Shown: piece after piece, positions 16,562 through 24,890 of the stretch
Layout of the letters: the number at the start of each line of letters is the position of its first letter
Numbering within the stretch: the stretch's first letter is position 1
NCBI GenBank assembly: GCA_050011155.1
Contig: JBEKJP010000028.1
Location: forward strand, 8,170 to 72,169
Reading direction: 5' to 3'
Source: Palsa-504 sp050011155
GTDB lineage: Bacteria; Actinomycetota; Actinomycetes; Streptosporangiales; Streptosporangiaceae
DNA length: 64,000 nucleotides
Program-made: the position numbers and the translations under genes
Notes under the pieces: generated by a model
Seen by the model: only the letters and a program-made list of their open reading frames with translations
What the model was told of the DNA's origin: nothing
Database searches by the model: none

Positions 16562-17119
16562 CTACTGCGACCAGACCCGGCGGCGGGCCTCGGCCATCGC
16601 GATGGCGGCCGCCACCGCCACGTTCAGCGACCCGACCCGGCCGGACTGCGGGATGTAGGTGACCGCGTCGGCCACGGCCAGCAGCGCCGCCGTGCAGCCG
16701 TGGTCCTCGTTGCCCAGGGCCAGGCAGACGTCGCCGTCCAGCGGCGCCTCGGGCAGCGGCACGGCGCCGGTGGCCAGTTCGACCGCCACCACCCGCAGGC
16801 CCGCGGCCGACGCCGCCTTGGCCGCGGCGACCGGGTCCGGCTCCAGCGTGGCCTCGATCAGCCGCTGGGTGCCCAGCGCGGTCTTGGCCACGCCCGGATG
16901 ACCAACCGGGGCCGTGTTGCCGCACAGCCACAGCTGCTCCGCGCTGAAGGCCGCCGCCGTGCGGATGATCGAGCCCACGTTGAACGGCTGGGCCACCGAG
17001 TCGAGCAGCAGGGCCAGGCGGGTGCCGCTGGCCCGGCGCCACTCGCGGTTGAGCCGTTTGACCTCGGTGGGACGCAGCTGCCTGGGGGTGCCCGCGGGAT
17101 CGGGCGCGGAGGGGTTCAC
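16562..17119 (-). CDS. SPOUT (TrmH/SpoU) RNA 2'-O-methyltransferase
   Basis: 185 residues from GTG 17119. Three SpoU motifs are visible: DSVAQPFNVGSIIRTAAAF, LALGNEDHGC and GRVGSLNVAVAAAIAM, which form the trefoil-knot SAM site. It is the catalytic domain alone, as in TrmH/TrmL; whether the target is tRNA or rRNA is not decidable here. The GTG overlaps the stop of the upstream methyltransferase (GTGA), so two RNA-modification-type genes are co-translated. Confidence 0.85.
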   Translation of the reverse strand: MNPSAPDPAGTPRQLRPTEVKRLNREWRRASGTRLALLLDSVAQPFNVGSIIRTAAAFSAEQLWLCGNTAPVGHPGVAKTALGTQRLIEATLEPDPVAAAKAASAAGLRVVAVELATGAVPLPEAPLDGDVCLALGNEDHGCTAALLAVADAVTYIPQSGRVGSLNVAVAAAIAMAEARRRVWSQ

Positions 17120-17739
17120 GAGGGTGTCACCCCGGCTCGTTCGGCTTGATAATCCACCTGGAGCAGACGGTAACCGCTTCGTGCGGCCAGCCGCGTCACG
17201 GGCCAGCCCTGCCCGGCCAGCCAGCGGTGCAGCGAGTCGGCGCCCAGGTTACGGCCGATGACCAGGTACGCGTGGCCGGCCGGGGCCAGCCGGCCGAGCC
17301 AGCCCGCCAGCAGCGCGTGCAGCGCGTCCTTGCCGATGCGGACCGGCGGGTTGGACCAGATCGCGCCGAGCCGCGCCGGGACCGCCGCGTCACCGGGGGA
17401 GGCGCAGCGCACGTTGGCCAGGCCCGCGTCCCGCGCGTTGCGCGCGCACAGCTCGAGCGCCCGCTCGTTGACGTCGACCGCCCACACGGCGGCGCCGGGC
17501 GCGCGGGCGGCCAGCGCGCAGGCGACCGGGCCGTAGCCGCAGCCCAAGTCGAGCAGGTCACCGGAGGCAGGCGGCGCGGGGGACTCCTCGAGCAGCAGGC
17601 GGGTGCCCGGGTCGAGGCGGCCGGGAGAGAACACCCCCGCGTCGGTGGCCAGCTCCAGGTACACGTCGGGCAGGATCACGCGGACCTGGCCGGGCCGGTG
17701 GGCCGCGCCGGGCCGGGCCGAGAAGTAATGCTCGTTCAC
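17116..17739 (-). CDS. Class I SAM methyltransferase, RsmC-like
   Basis: 207 residues from GTG 17739, which overlaps the preceding stop (GTGA). It begins NEHYFSARPGAAHRPGQVRV, typical of RsmC/RlmG small-domain-lacking methyltransferases, then has the SAM motif LLDLGCGYGPVACALA and the catalytic NPP motif (IWSNPPVRIGKD), which marks amino-group N-methylation. A likely role is guanine-N2 methylation of rRNA; the position is unknown. It sits in a four-gene minus-strand run with 4-nt overlaps. Confidence 0.85.
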   Translation of the reverse strand: MNEHYFSARPGAAHRPGQVRVILPDVYLELATDAGVFSPGRLDPGTRLLLEESPAPPASGDLLDLGCGYGPVACALAARAPGAAVWAVDVNERALELCARNARDAGLANVRCASPGDAAVPARLGAIWSNPPVRIGKDALHALLAGWLGRLAPAGHAYLVIGRNLGADSLHRWLAGQGWPVTRLAARSGYRLLQVDYQAERAGVTPS

Positions 17740-18071
17740 CGGCCTACCGGTGCGGCGGGCCTGGGCTCGCCGGCCAGCGCCGGGCTGATGAACCGGCGGC
17801 TGACCCACCGCTCGACGATGAACGTCATGATCGGGACGGTCCCGGCCAGCAGCATGATCACGGTCGGCCTGACCGCCAGCTTCAGCCGGCGGGCCAGCAT
17901 CCAGGCGAAGACCAGGTAGATGATGTACAAGATGCCGTGCACCACGCCGACGTCGTTGGCCACCGCCGGGTGCCCCGCCACCTGCAACGGGACGCCGACG
18001 AAGCACAACACCATCAGCACCACGCCGGTCACGTAGGCCATCACCCGGTAGCGCAGCACCGCCGCTTCCAC
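17736..18071 (-). CDS. DUF3817 integral membrane protein
   Basis: 111 residues with three membrane segments (about 8-28, 42-60 and 66-88) and the motif HGILYIIYLVFAW, typical of the DUF3817 family, whose function is unknown. GTG 18071 follows GAGGAG at suitable spacing. Its stop overlaps the methyltransferase start, which ties expression together but does not show a shared function. Confidence 0.8.
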   Translation of the reverse strand: MEAAVLRYRVMAYVTGVVLMVLCFVGVPLQVAGHPAVANDVGVVHGILYIIYLVFAWMLARRLKLAVRPTVIMLLAGTVPIMTFIVERWVSRRFISPALAGEPRPAAPVGR

Positions 18072-18111
18072 TTGGTTCTCCTCACGAAATCCTCGAAGTC
18101 CGGGACGCGGC

Positions 18112-18591
18112 CTACCGCAGCCCGTGCCACCGGCCGTGGTCCTTGACCTCGGCGTTGAGCCGTGCCAGGTAGGCGTTATAGGCGCTGAGCTCCTCGTCCT
18201 CGTCCCCGTCGGCCACGGCCGCCTGCACCGCGCTGACCTGCTCGGTACCGGTGACGCCAGCGGGCAGCGCCTGCTCCTCGACGGCGACCGCCCGGGGATC
18301 GGGCAGCTCGCCTCGCCTGATCCGGAACTCGTCCCTGATCGTCTTGGCCCAGAAAACCACGGCGAAACCCGAGAACAGCGGCCATTCGAAGGTGTACGCC
18401 CAGCTCAGCGCGTTGCCGGCCAGGGCGCGATGGAACTGCCAGTCACCCAGCCACAGCATGCCCCAGAACGAGACCACCATGAACAGGTGCCAGCCCAGCC
18501 AGCGGGGCTGGAGCAGGAAGCGCCACACGGGACCGGGCGCCCGCGCCGGCGTCTCCGCCACGGCGACATCGCCGGGACCCGTGTTTTCCAT
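18112..18591 (-). CDS. Membrane protein with two TM segments and acidic tail
   Basis: 159 residues from ATG 18591. Two hydrophobic helices (about 33-55 and 65-85, including HLFMVVSFWGMLWLG and FSGFAVVFWAKTI) are followed by an acidic, probably cytosolic tail. It resembles actinobacterial integral membrane proteins of unknown role found near DUF3817 genes. The upstream long frame to 19200 overlaps adk antisense and is not real. Translation of the 18628 gene begins 36 bp away on the other strand, so both promoters must lie in or close to that gap. Confidence 0.7.
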   Translation of the reverse strand: MENTGPGDVAVAETPARAPGPVWRFLLQPRWLGWHLFMVVSFWGMLWLGDWQFHRALAGNALSWAYTFEWPLFSGFAVVFWAKTIRDEFRIRRGELPDPRAVAVEEQALPAGVTGTEQVSAVQAAVADGDEDEELSAYNAYLARLNAEVKDHGRWHGLR

Positions 18592-18627
18592 GCCGCCAGG
18601 GTAGCGCCGGCCGTGGATAATTCCTGC

Positions 18628-18945
18628 ATGGGTCTGCGTACCGGCATCACCAAACCCGCCCGGCGGCTGCCTGACCGGCTGGAAGAACTGCACGGCCCCT
18701 GGCAGGGGACGGTCGTGCTCCCGGTGCACCTGAGCTGGCACCAGTTCCGCGAGTTCGACGTGGCCAAGACCGATCCCCGGCTGCTGCTGTACAGCATCGT
18801 GATCAGCCAGGGACGGCGCAACGACGTGGCTCGCTTCCTCAACCCGGAGCGGCTCCGCGACGACTGGCCGCAGCTCGGGCAGCTGCTCAGCCGCCGGACG
18901 CGCCGGGCCTGCGAGCGCCGCCTCGGCCTGCGTATGCCAGGGTGA
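18628..18945 (+). CDS. Conserved-looking hypothetical protein
   Basis: 105 residues, ATG 18628. Basic protein with the segments LHGPWQGTVVLPVHLSWHQFREFDVA and LLLYSIVISQGRRNDVARFLNPERL; no domain recognised. It ends four bases before adk, so it is probably the first gene of an 18628-adk-prs operon. A role linked to nucleotide metabolism is possible only by position. Confidence 0.6.
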   Translation: MGLRTGITKPARRLPDRLEELHGPWQGTVVLPVHLSWHQFREFDVAKTDPRLLLYSIVISQGRRNDVARFLNPERLRDDWPQLGQLLSRRTRRACERRLGLRMPG

Positions 18946-18949
18946 TGAC

Positions 18950-19639
18950 ATGCGCAAATACGTGATCATGGGCGTACAGGGCAGCGGCAAGGGAACGCAG
19001 AGCCAGCTGCTGGCCGCGGACCTGGACCTGGTCCATATCGGAGTGGGTGACATCTTCCGCTGGAACGTGCAGAACCACACCAAGCTGGGGGCCCAGGTCC
19101 GGCGCACCATGGCGGCCGGGGAACTGGTCGGGGACGACATGGTGGAGGCCGTGGTCCAGGACCGGCTCACCCAGCACGACTGGAACTTCGGCTTCATCAT
19201 CGACGGGTTCCCCCGCAGCCCGCGGCAGGCGGAGTTCTTCCTGGAGAGCTACGACATCGACGGCGTGATCCACCTGGACCTGCCGGACTCCGAGGTCAGG
19301 CGCCGGGTGCTCAACCGCAGGCTGTGCAAGGACTGCGGCATGGACTACCACCTCATCGACTCGAGCCCGAAGGTGGCCGGCCAGTGCGATTCGTGCGGGG
19401 GTGAGCTGGTCACCAGGGAAGACGACACGGAGGAGGCCCTCGCCGTGCGGCTGCGCGAGTACCACGAGCAGACCAATCCCGTGCTGGAGATCTTCCGCCG
19501 AAAGGAGTACGTGTTCACGGTCGACGCGCGGCAAACCCCCGAGGTCGTCCAGAAGCAGATCAGGACGTGCCTGGGGCTGCCGCCGTACGAGCCGGACCAG
19601 CCGGGCCGGCGGAAAAACGGGGGAGCCGCCGGTGCGTGA
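18950..19639 (+). CDS. Adenylate kinase family protein (zinc-lid type)
   Basis: 229 residues. P-loop GVQGSGKGTQ at residues 8-17, the NMP-binding segment GDIFRW, IIDGFPRSPRQAEFF, and a LID with CxxC pairs (CKDCGMDY and CDSCGG) that should bind zinc. It converts AMP and ATP to two ADP. It is not in a ribosomal-protein operon, so it may be a second, specialised adenylate kinase. It overlaps the PRPP synthase gene by 8 nt; that enzyme releases AMP, so pairing the two makes biochemical sense. Confidence 0.85.
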   Translation: MRKYVIMGVQGSGKGTQSQLLAADLDLVHIGVGDIFRWNVQNHTKLGAQVRRTMAAGELVGDDMVEAVVQDRLTQHDWNFGFIIDGFPRSPRQAEFFLESYDIDGVIHLDLPDSEVRRRVLNRRLCKDCGMDYHLIDSSPKVAGQCDSCGGELVTREDDTEEALAVRLREYHEQTNPVLEIFRRKEYVFTVDARQTPEVVQKQIRTCLGLPPYEPDQPGRRKNGGAAGA

Positions 19640-20561
19640 GATCTCGATCTTCAGCGGTACCTCGCACCCGGCGCTGACCGCTGAGATCTGCGCGCACCTG
19701 GCCGTGCCGCAGCGCCCGGTCGAGGTCAAGCGGTTCGCGAACGACTGCCTGGAGGTCCAGCTGCAGTCCAACTGCCGGGAACGGGACGTGTTCCTCATCC
19801 AGTCCCTGGTCCGGCCGGTGCAGGAGAACCTGGTCGAGCTGCTGCTGATGGCGGACGCCGCCCGGGGCGCGTCCGCCGCCCGGGTGACGGCGGTGCTGCC
19901 GCACTACGCGTACGCCCGCTCGGACAAGAAGGATGCGCCCCGGATCTCCATCGGCGGCCGCCTCATCGCCGACCTGCTGGTCACCGCCGGGGTCAACCGG
20001 GTGCTCACGCTGAACCTGCACTCGCCGCAGGTTCACGGGTTCTTCTCCGTCCCGGTCGACCACCTGCACGCGCTGCGCGAGCTGGCCAGCCACTTCCGCC
20101 AGCGCGACCTGTCCAACGCCGTCGTGGTCTCACCCGACCTGGGCTACGCCAAGAGCGCCGCCGCGTTCGCCCGCCGGCTCGGCCTGCCGGTGGCGGCGGG
20201 CGCGAAGGAGCGGATCAGCGACGCCGAGGTCCACATCACCGCCATCATCGGCGACGTGGCCGGCCGCGACGTGATCGTCCTCGACGATGAGATCTCCCGC
20301 GGCACCACCGTGTTCGAGCTGCTGGACAAGCTGCGCGAGGAAGACGCCCGGTCCGTGGCCGTGGCCTGCACGCACGGGCTGTTCGCCGACAACGCGCTGG
20401 AGAAGCTGGCCGCCGCCGACGTCACCGAGATCGTCTGCACCAACACCGCGCCGCTGGACGCCGAGCACCCCAAGCTGACCGTCCTGTCGGTGGCCCCGGC
20501 GCTAGCCGAGGCCATCAGCAGGATCCACAACGGGGAGTCGGTCAGTTCCCTGTTCCATTAG
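19632..20561 (+). CDS. prs: Ribose-phosphate diphosphokinase (PRPP synthase), divergent form
   Basis: 309 residues from GTG 19632, slightly short for Prs. It has two phosphoribosyltransferase-type domains, the ATP-region LPHYAYARSDKKD, the flexible-loop segment NLHSPQVHGFFSVPVDHL (DLHxxQIQGFF in classical enzymes) and the ribose-5-phosphate loop VIVLDDEISRGTT (usually VDDMIDTAGT). These changes mark a divergent, perhaps class II or III-like, enzyme. It makes PRPP and AMP from ribose-5-phosphate and ATP. Its last 20 bases overlap the convergent oligopeptidase gene. Confidence 0.83.
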   Translation: MREISIFSGTSHPALTAEICAHLAVPQRPVEVKRFANDCLEVQLQSNCRERDVFLIQSLVRPVQENLVELLLMADAARGASAARVTAVLPHYAYARSDKKDAPRISIGGRLIADLLVTAGVNRVLTLNLHSPQVHGFFSVPVDHLHALRELASHFRQRDLSNAVVVSPDLGYAKSAAAFARRLGLPVAAGAKERISDAEVHITAIIGDVAGRDVIVLDDEISRGTTVFELLDKLREEDARSVAVACTHGLFADNALEKLAAADVTEIVCTNTAPLDAEHPKLTVLSVAPALAEAISRIHNGESVSSLFH

Positions 20562-22650
20562 CGGTCTCGATGACCCAGGCGAGCACCAGGGCCTCCTCCA
20601 GCCAGGCGTCGTAGCGGCCGCTGCGGCCGCCGTGACCCGCCTCCATCTCGGTCTTGAGCAGGAACGGGCCGCCCTCGGCGGTCGCGCGCAGCCGGGCGAT
20701 CCACTTGGCGGGCTCGTGGTAGGTGACCCGGGTGTCGTTCAGGCCGGCCAGCGCGAAGATCGGCGGGTAGGCCTGCGCGGTGACGTTCTCGTACGGCGTG
20801 TACGACTTCATGTACGCGTAGACCTCGGGGTCGTGCAGCGGGTCGCCCCACTCCTCCCACTCGGTCACGGTCAGCGGCAGCGACGGGTCCAGGATCGTGG
20901 TCAGCGCGTCGACGAACGGCACGTGCGCCACGATCCCGGCGAACGCATCCGGGGCTATGTTGGCCACCGCGCCCATCAGCAGCCCGCCCGCCGAACCGCC
21001 CCGGGCGATCAGCCGGTCCGCCGACGTCCAGCGCGCCCCGGCCAGATGCCGCGCGCACGCGATGAAGTCGGTGAACGTGTTCTTCTTATGCAGCAGCTTG
21101 CCGTCGGTGTACCAGGACCGGCCCATTTCGCCGCCGCCGCGGATGTGCGCGATCGCGTAGACGAACCCGCGGTCGAGCAGCGAAAGCGCCGGGATGGAGA
21201 AGGCCGGGTCGCGGGAGATCTCGTAGCTGCCGTAGCCGTTCAGCAGGCACGGCGCGCTGCCGTCCCGCGGCGTGCCCTTACGGCAGACCAGCGAGATCGG
21301 CACCCGGGTGCCGTCGCCGGCCACCGCCCACTCCCGGTACTGCTCGTAGTCCTCTGGCCGGTAGGGGACGCCGGCCGGGGAGGGGAGCACCGGCTGGCGC
21401 TTGAGCAGGGTGAGCTCGCCGGTGGCCATGTCGCAGTCGTAGACCGAGCCCGGGGTCACCAGCGAGGTGTAGGACAGCCGGAACCGGCTGGCGTGGAACT
21501 CGGGGTTCAGGCCCGGCCCGACCCGGTAGACGGGCTCGCCGAACGCGACCTCGTGCGCTCCCTCGTCCCCGCCCGGCCATCCCTTGCGCAGGATCCGCAG
21601 GCCGGTCAGGCCGTCGCGGCGGAAGTACACCACGGTGTAGTCGGCGAACGCGTCCACGCCGAGCAGCCGGGTGTCGGCCCGGTGCGGCACGAGCGGAGTC
21701 CAGCGGCCCGGATCGGCCAGCGACGCGGTGGCGATCTCGAAGTTCTCCGCGCCGTCGTTGTGCAGGATCAGTAGCCGGTCCCCGGCGGGCTCCACGTCGT
21801 AGTCGACGCCCTGGCGGCGTGGTGCCACCACGGTGAACTCGGCCAGCGGCTCCGACGCCTCCAGCAGCCAGATCTCACTGGTCAGCACGCTGGACGACCT
21901 GATCATCAGGTGCTGCTCGCTGCGGCTCAGGCCCACGTAGACGTGGAAGCGCTCGTCCGGCTCCTCGAACACCATGATGTCCGCCTCGGCCGAGGTGCCG
22001 ATCTGGTGCCGCCAGACCCGGTACGGTCGCCAGGCGTCGTCCACGGTCGTGTAAAACAGCGTGGAGCCGTCCAGCGACCACGCGCAGCCGGCGTAGGTGT
22101 CCGGGATCTCATCCGGCAGGATAGCCCCGGTGGCCAGGTCCTTGACCCGCAGGGTGAACCGCTCGTTGCCGGAGAAGTCGGTGGAGTAGGCCAGCCAGCG
22201 CTGGTCCGGGCTGGTCCGGAACGCGCCGAGGCTGAAGAAGTCACGGCCGGCGGCGAGCTCGTTGCCATCGAGCAGTTCCTCCTCGCCGTCCAGCGGCTTG
22301 CCGTCCTCGGCCATGGGCGGGACGACCTCGCCGGGCCGGACCGCGCGGCGGCAGTAGACGCCGTACTGCTTGCCCTCGACCGTCCGGGAGTAGTGCCACC
22401 AGCCGCCCTTGCGCACCGGGACGGACAGGTCGCTCTCCTGGGTGCGCGCCCTGATCTCGGAGAAGATCTGGTCCCGCAGCGGGGCCAGGGCGGCCGTGGC
22501 GGCTTCGGTGTAGGCGTTCTCAGCCTCCAGGTAGCCGATGGTGTCCGGGTCATCGCGGTCGGCGAGCCAGGCGAACTCGTCGGTGAAGGTGTCGCCGTGG
22601 AAGGTGCGCGGGCTAGGGATCTGCTTGGCCTCGGGCGGCTCGATGCTCAT
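20542..22650 (-). CDS. ptrB: Oligopeptidase B (prolyl oligopeptidase family S9A)
   Basis: 702 residues from ATG 22650. The first ~400 residues form the beta-propeller gate; the C-terminal alpha/beta hydrolase domain carries the nucleophile in GGSAGG (about Ser552), an Asp in LNDTRVTY and His in EAGHGG. RGGGEMGRSWY and KKNTFTDFI are typical of oligopeptidase B, which cleaves short peptides after Arg or Lys in the cytosol. No signal peptide. The 14-residue upstream extension to 22692 is not supported. Confidence 0.92.
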   Translation of the reverse strand: MSIEPPEAKQIPSPRTFHGDTFTDEFAWLADRDDPDTIGYLEAENAYTEAATAALAPLRDQIFSEIRARTQESDLSVPVRKGGWWHYSRTVEGKQYGVYCRRAVRPGEVVPPMAEDGKPLDGEEELLDGNELAAGRDFFSLGAFRTSPDQRWLAYSTDFSGNERFTLRVKDLATGAILPDEIPDTYAGCAWSLDGSTLFYTTVDDAWRPYRVWRHQIGTSAEADIMVFEEPDERFHVYVGLSRSEQHLMIRSSSVLTSEIWLLEASEPLAEFTVVAPRRQGVDYDVEPAGDRLLILHNDGAENFEIATASLADPGRWTPLVPHRADTRLLGVDAFADYTVVYFRRDGLTGLRILRKGWPGGDEGAHEVAFGEPVYRVGPGLNPEFHASRFRLSYTSLVTPGSVYDCDMATGELTLLKRQPVLPSPAGVPYRPEDYEQYREWAVAGDGTRVPISLVCRKGTPRDGSAPCLLNGYGSYEISRDPAFSIPALSLLDRGFVYAIAHIRGGGEMGRSWYTDGKLLHKKNTFTDFIACARHLAGARWTSADRLIARGGSAGGLLMGAVANIAPDAFAGIVAHVPFVDALTTILDPSLPLTVTEWEEWGDPLHDPEVYAYMKSYTPYENVTAQAYPPIFALAGLNDTRVTYHEPAKWIARLRATAEGGPFLLKTEMEAGHGGRSGRYDAWLEEALVLAWVIETANGTGN

Positions 22651-22741
22651 GAGCGCCCAGTCTAATGACGGCCCGCCGGCCGGCCTTGTCACTAGGTGTT
22701 AACCCGGCTTTGCCACCATAGGTCCCGTGCGAGGACATCTG

Positions 22742-23692
22742 ATGCTCACGAACTGCCTGGAGGACGAGCCCACTCGCCCCAACATCGAGCTTGCTCTCAA
22801 GGAGGGCAAGCTGCTCTGGCTGGACCTCGAGGGCATCGACGACGAGGTGCTCACCCTGCTGCGCGAGGTCTTCAAGATCCATCCGCTCGCGATCGAGGAC
22901 GCCATGGAGTTCGACCAGCGCCCGAAGATCGAGGACTACGACGACTTCGTCTCGATCGTCGCCTACGGCGCCCGCGACCTGGACGAGAAGCTGCTGGAGG
23001 TGCACTGCTTCTACGCCGAGCACTTCTTCGTCTCCGTGCACCGCCACCCGGCGGCGGCGATCGGAGGTGCCTGCGCCACGCTCGGCCGGCTGCGCACCGA
23101 CCGTCGGCTGGTCGCGGTCTACCGGCTGCTCGACGCGCTGGTCGACAGCATGTTCCCGTTCCTGAGCACGCTCGGCGATCGCATCGAGGACCTGCAGGAC
23201 CAGATTTTCGAGAGCGCGGAAGAGTCACAGCTGGCCGCGCTGTTCGAGCTCAAGCGCCAGCTGGTGCACATGCGCAAGGTCGTCACGCCGCAGCGGGACA
23301 TGGTGGCCACGATGATGAGCCGGGTCGTCCCCATCCCCGGGATGACCGCCGAGACCGAGAAGTACGTCCGGGACCTGTATGACCACCTGATCCGGATCAA
23401 CGACATGGTGGACAGCTACCGCGACCTGCTCGGCGGCTCGCTGGAGGCGTACATGTCGATGGTGTCCAACCGGCTGAACGACGTGATGAAGCAGCTGACC
23501 ATCATCGCCACCGTGTTCCTGCCGCTGACGTTCCTGACCGGGTTCTTCGGCCAGAACCTGGGCTGGCTGGTGAACCGCATCGGGTCGCTGGGCGCGTTCC
23601 TGGCCTTCGGCGTCGGCACCGAGGTGCTGGCCGTCGTGTGCCTGGTCATCGTGTTCCGGCGGCGGGGCTGGATGGGCGGGCGCGGCGGCTGA
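22742..23692 (+). CDS. corA: CorA-family Mg2+/Co2+ transporter
   Basis: 316 residues from ATG 22742, preceded by GAGGA at 6-nt spacing; GTG 22727 is an alternative. The N-terminal domain is cytosolic, with helical region to ~residue 255, then two C-terminal membrane segments (about 258-278 and 285-308). The pore signature reads GQN (FFGQNLGWL), whereas the canonical CorA motif is GMN; such variants are seen in the wider 2-TM-GxN group. The protein should form a pentameric cation channel. Ion choice is uncertain. Confidence 0.85.
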   Translation: MLTNCLEDEPTRPNIELALKEGKLLWLDLEGIDDEVLTLLREVFKIHPLAIEDAMEFDQRPKIEDYDDFVSIVAYGARDLDEKLLEVHCFYAEHFFVSVHRHPAAAIGGACATLGRLRTDRRLVAVYRLLDALVDSMFPFLSTLGDRIEDLQDQIFESAEESQLAALFELKRQLVHMRKVVTPQRDMVATMMSRVVPIPGMTAETEKYVRDLYDHLIRINDMVDSYRDLLGGSLEAYMSMVSNRLNDVMKQLTIIATVFLPLTFLTGFFGQNLGWLVNRIGSLGAFLAFGVGTEVLAVVCLVIVFRRRGWMGGRGG

Positions 23693-23771
23693 CCCCCGGC
23701 GGCCCGGGCCCGGCGGGCGGGGCTAACCTTAGCCTCTGGGAAGCTTGGTGCCGGCGTGAGAGGGGCGGTTC

Positions 23772-24890
23772 GTGACGGAGTGGTCACAGGTTCCCGCGGT
23801 CGCGCGCCCGCTGCCCGAGCCGGAGCCGCAGGCGGTGCTGGCCCCGCTCACCGCCGCCGCGATCTTCCTGGTGCTGACGATCGAGCCGGGCGGGGAGGAA
23901 GCCGTCCGGGACCTGTTCGGGGACTGGGCGGGCCTGCAGCGGGCGGTCGGGTTCCGCGTCCCCGAGGCACCGCTCGGCTGCGTGGCCGGCATCGGCTCCA
24001 GTGCGTGGGACCGGCTGTTCTCCGGCCCGCGCCCGGCCGAGCTGCACCCGTTCCGCGAGATTGCCGGGACCGTGCACCGGGCCGTCTCCACGCCGGGTGA
24101 CCTGCTCTTCCACATCCGGCACGAGCGGATGGACGTGTGCTTCGAGTTCGCCAGCCAGGTCATGACGCGGCTGGCGGGCGCCGTCGCCGTCGCCGACGAG
24201 GTGCACGGGTTCCGCTACTGGGACGAGCGTGACCTGCTCGGCTTCGTCGACGGCACCGAGAACCCGGTGGGAGCCGCGGCCGGCGCGGCCGCGCTGGTCG
24301 GCACTCCGCCATCTGGGCCATCTGGGCCATCTGGGCCATCTGGGCAGGGCGATCCCTCCTTCGCCGGCGGCAGCTACGTCATCGTGCAGAAGTACCTGCA
24401 CGACATGGCGGCGTGGAACGCGCTGAGCACCGAGGAGCAGGAAAAGGTGATCGGCCGCACCAAGCTGGCCGACATCGAGATGCCGGACGACGTCAAGCCG
24501 GCCAACTCGCACGTCGCACTGAACACGATCGAGGACCCCGACGGCACCGAGCGGCAGATCCTGCGGGCCAACATGCCGTTCGGCGAGCTGGGACGCGGGG
24601 AGTTCGGCACCTACTACATCGCCTACGCCGCTACTCCCAGCGTGACCGAGCAGATGCTGTCCAACATGTTCATCGGCAACCCGCCTGGTAACACCGACCG
24701 GATCCTCGATTTCTCCACCGCGGTCACCGGCAGCCTGTTCTTCGTGCCGTCGGCTGACTTCCTCGACGACATCCCGGATCCGCCCGGCCCCGGCGGGTCG
24801 CCTGGTACCTCCGGTCCACCTGATCCCGCTGGCGAGCCGGACCCGGGATCGCTGGGCATCGGCAGCCTGAAGAGGAGCAATCAGTCATGA
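23772..24890 (+). CDS. DyP-type peroxidase, encapsulin cargo
   Basis: 372 residues, GTG start. It has the GxxDG motif at GFVDG (157-161, catalytic Asp160), the haem-ligand histidine in ANSHVALN (His247) and the arginine segment RQILRANMPFG. A long Pro/Gly-rich linker leads to GSLGIGSLKRSNQS at the very C-terminus, which matches the encapsulin targeting peptide. The encapsulin gene follows with an ATGA overlap. The enzyme should sit inside the shell and oxidise substrates with H2O2. Four exact 9-bp repeats lengthen a loop at residues ~180-191. Confidence 0.95.
   Translation: MTEWSQVPAVARPLPEPEPQAVLAPLTAAAIFLVLTIEPGGEEAVRDLFGDWAGLQRAVGFRVPEAPLGCVAGIGSSAWDRLFSGPRPAELHPFREIAGTVHRAVSTPGDLLFHIRHERMDVCFEFASQVMTRLAGAVAVADEVHGFRYWDERDLLGFVDGTENPVGAAAGAAALVGTPPSGPSGPSGPSGQGDPSFAGGSYVIVQKYLHDMAAWNALSTEEQEKVIGRTKLADIEMPDDVKPANSHVALNTIEDPDGTERQILRANMPFGELGRGEFGTYYIAYAATPSVTEQMLSNMFIGNPPGNTDRILDFSTAVTGSLFFVPSADFLDDIPDPPGPGGSPGTSGPPDPAGEPDPGSLGIGSLKRSNQS
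24310..24345 (+). repeat. In-frame 9-bp tandem repeat, four exact copies
   Basis: CATCTGGGC occurs four times in a row in the DyP gene and encodes a repeated SGP/SGQ loop. It is perfect at the base level, suggesting recent slippage; copy-number changes would not break the frame. Confidence 0.9.

Noticed and set aside
23722..23731. IdeR/DtxR iron-box half-site GCTAACCTTA before the DyP gene
   Set aside because: The right half fits the iron-box consensus at 9 of 10 bases, but the left half matches only 3 of 9, so it is not a credible full operator.
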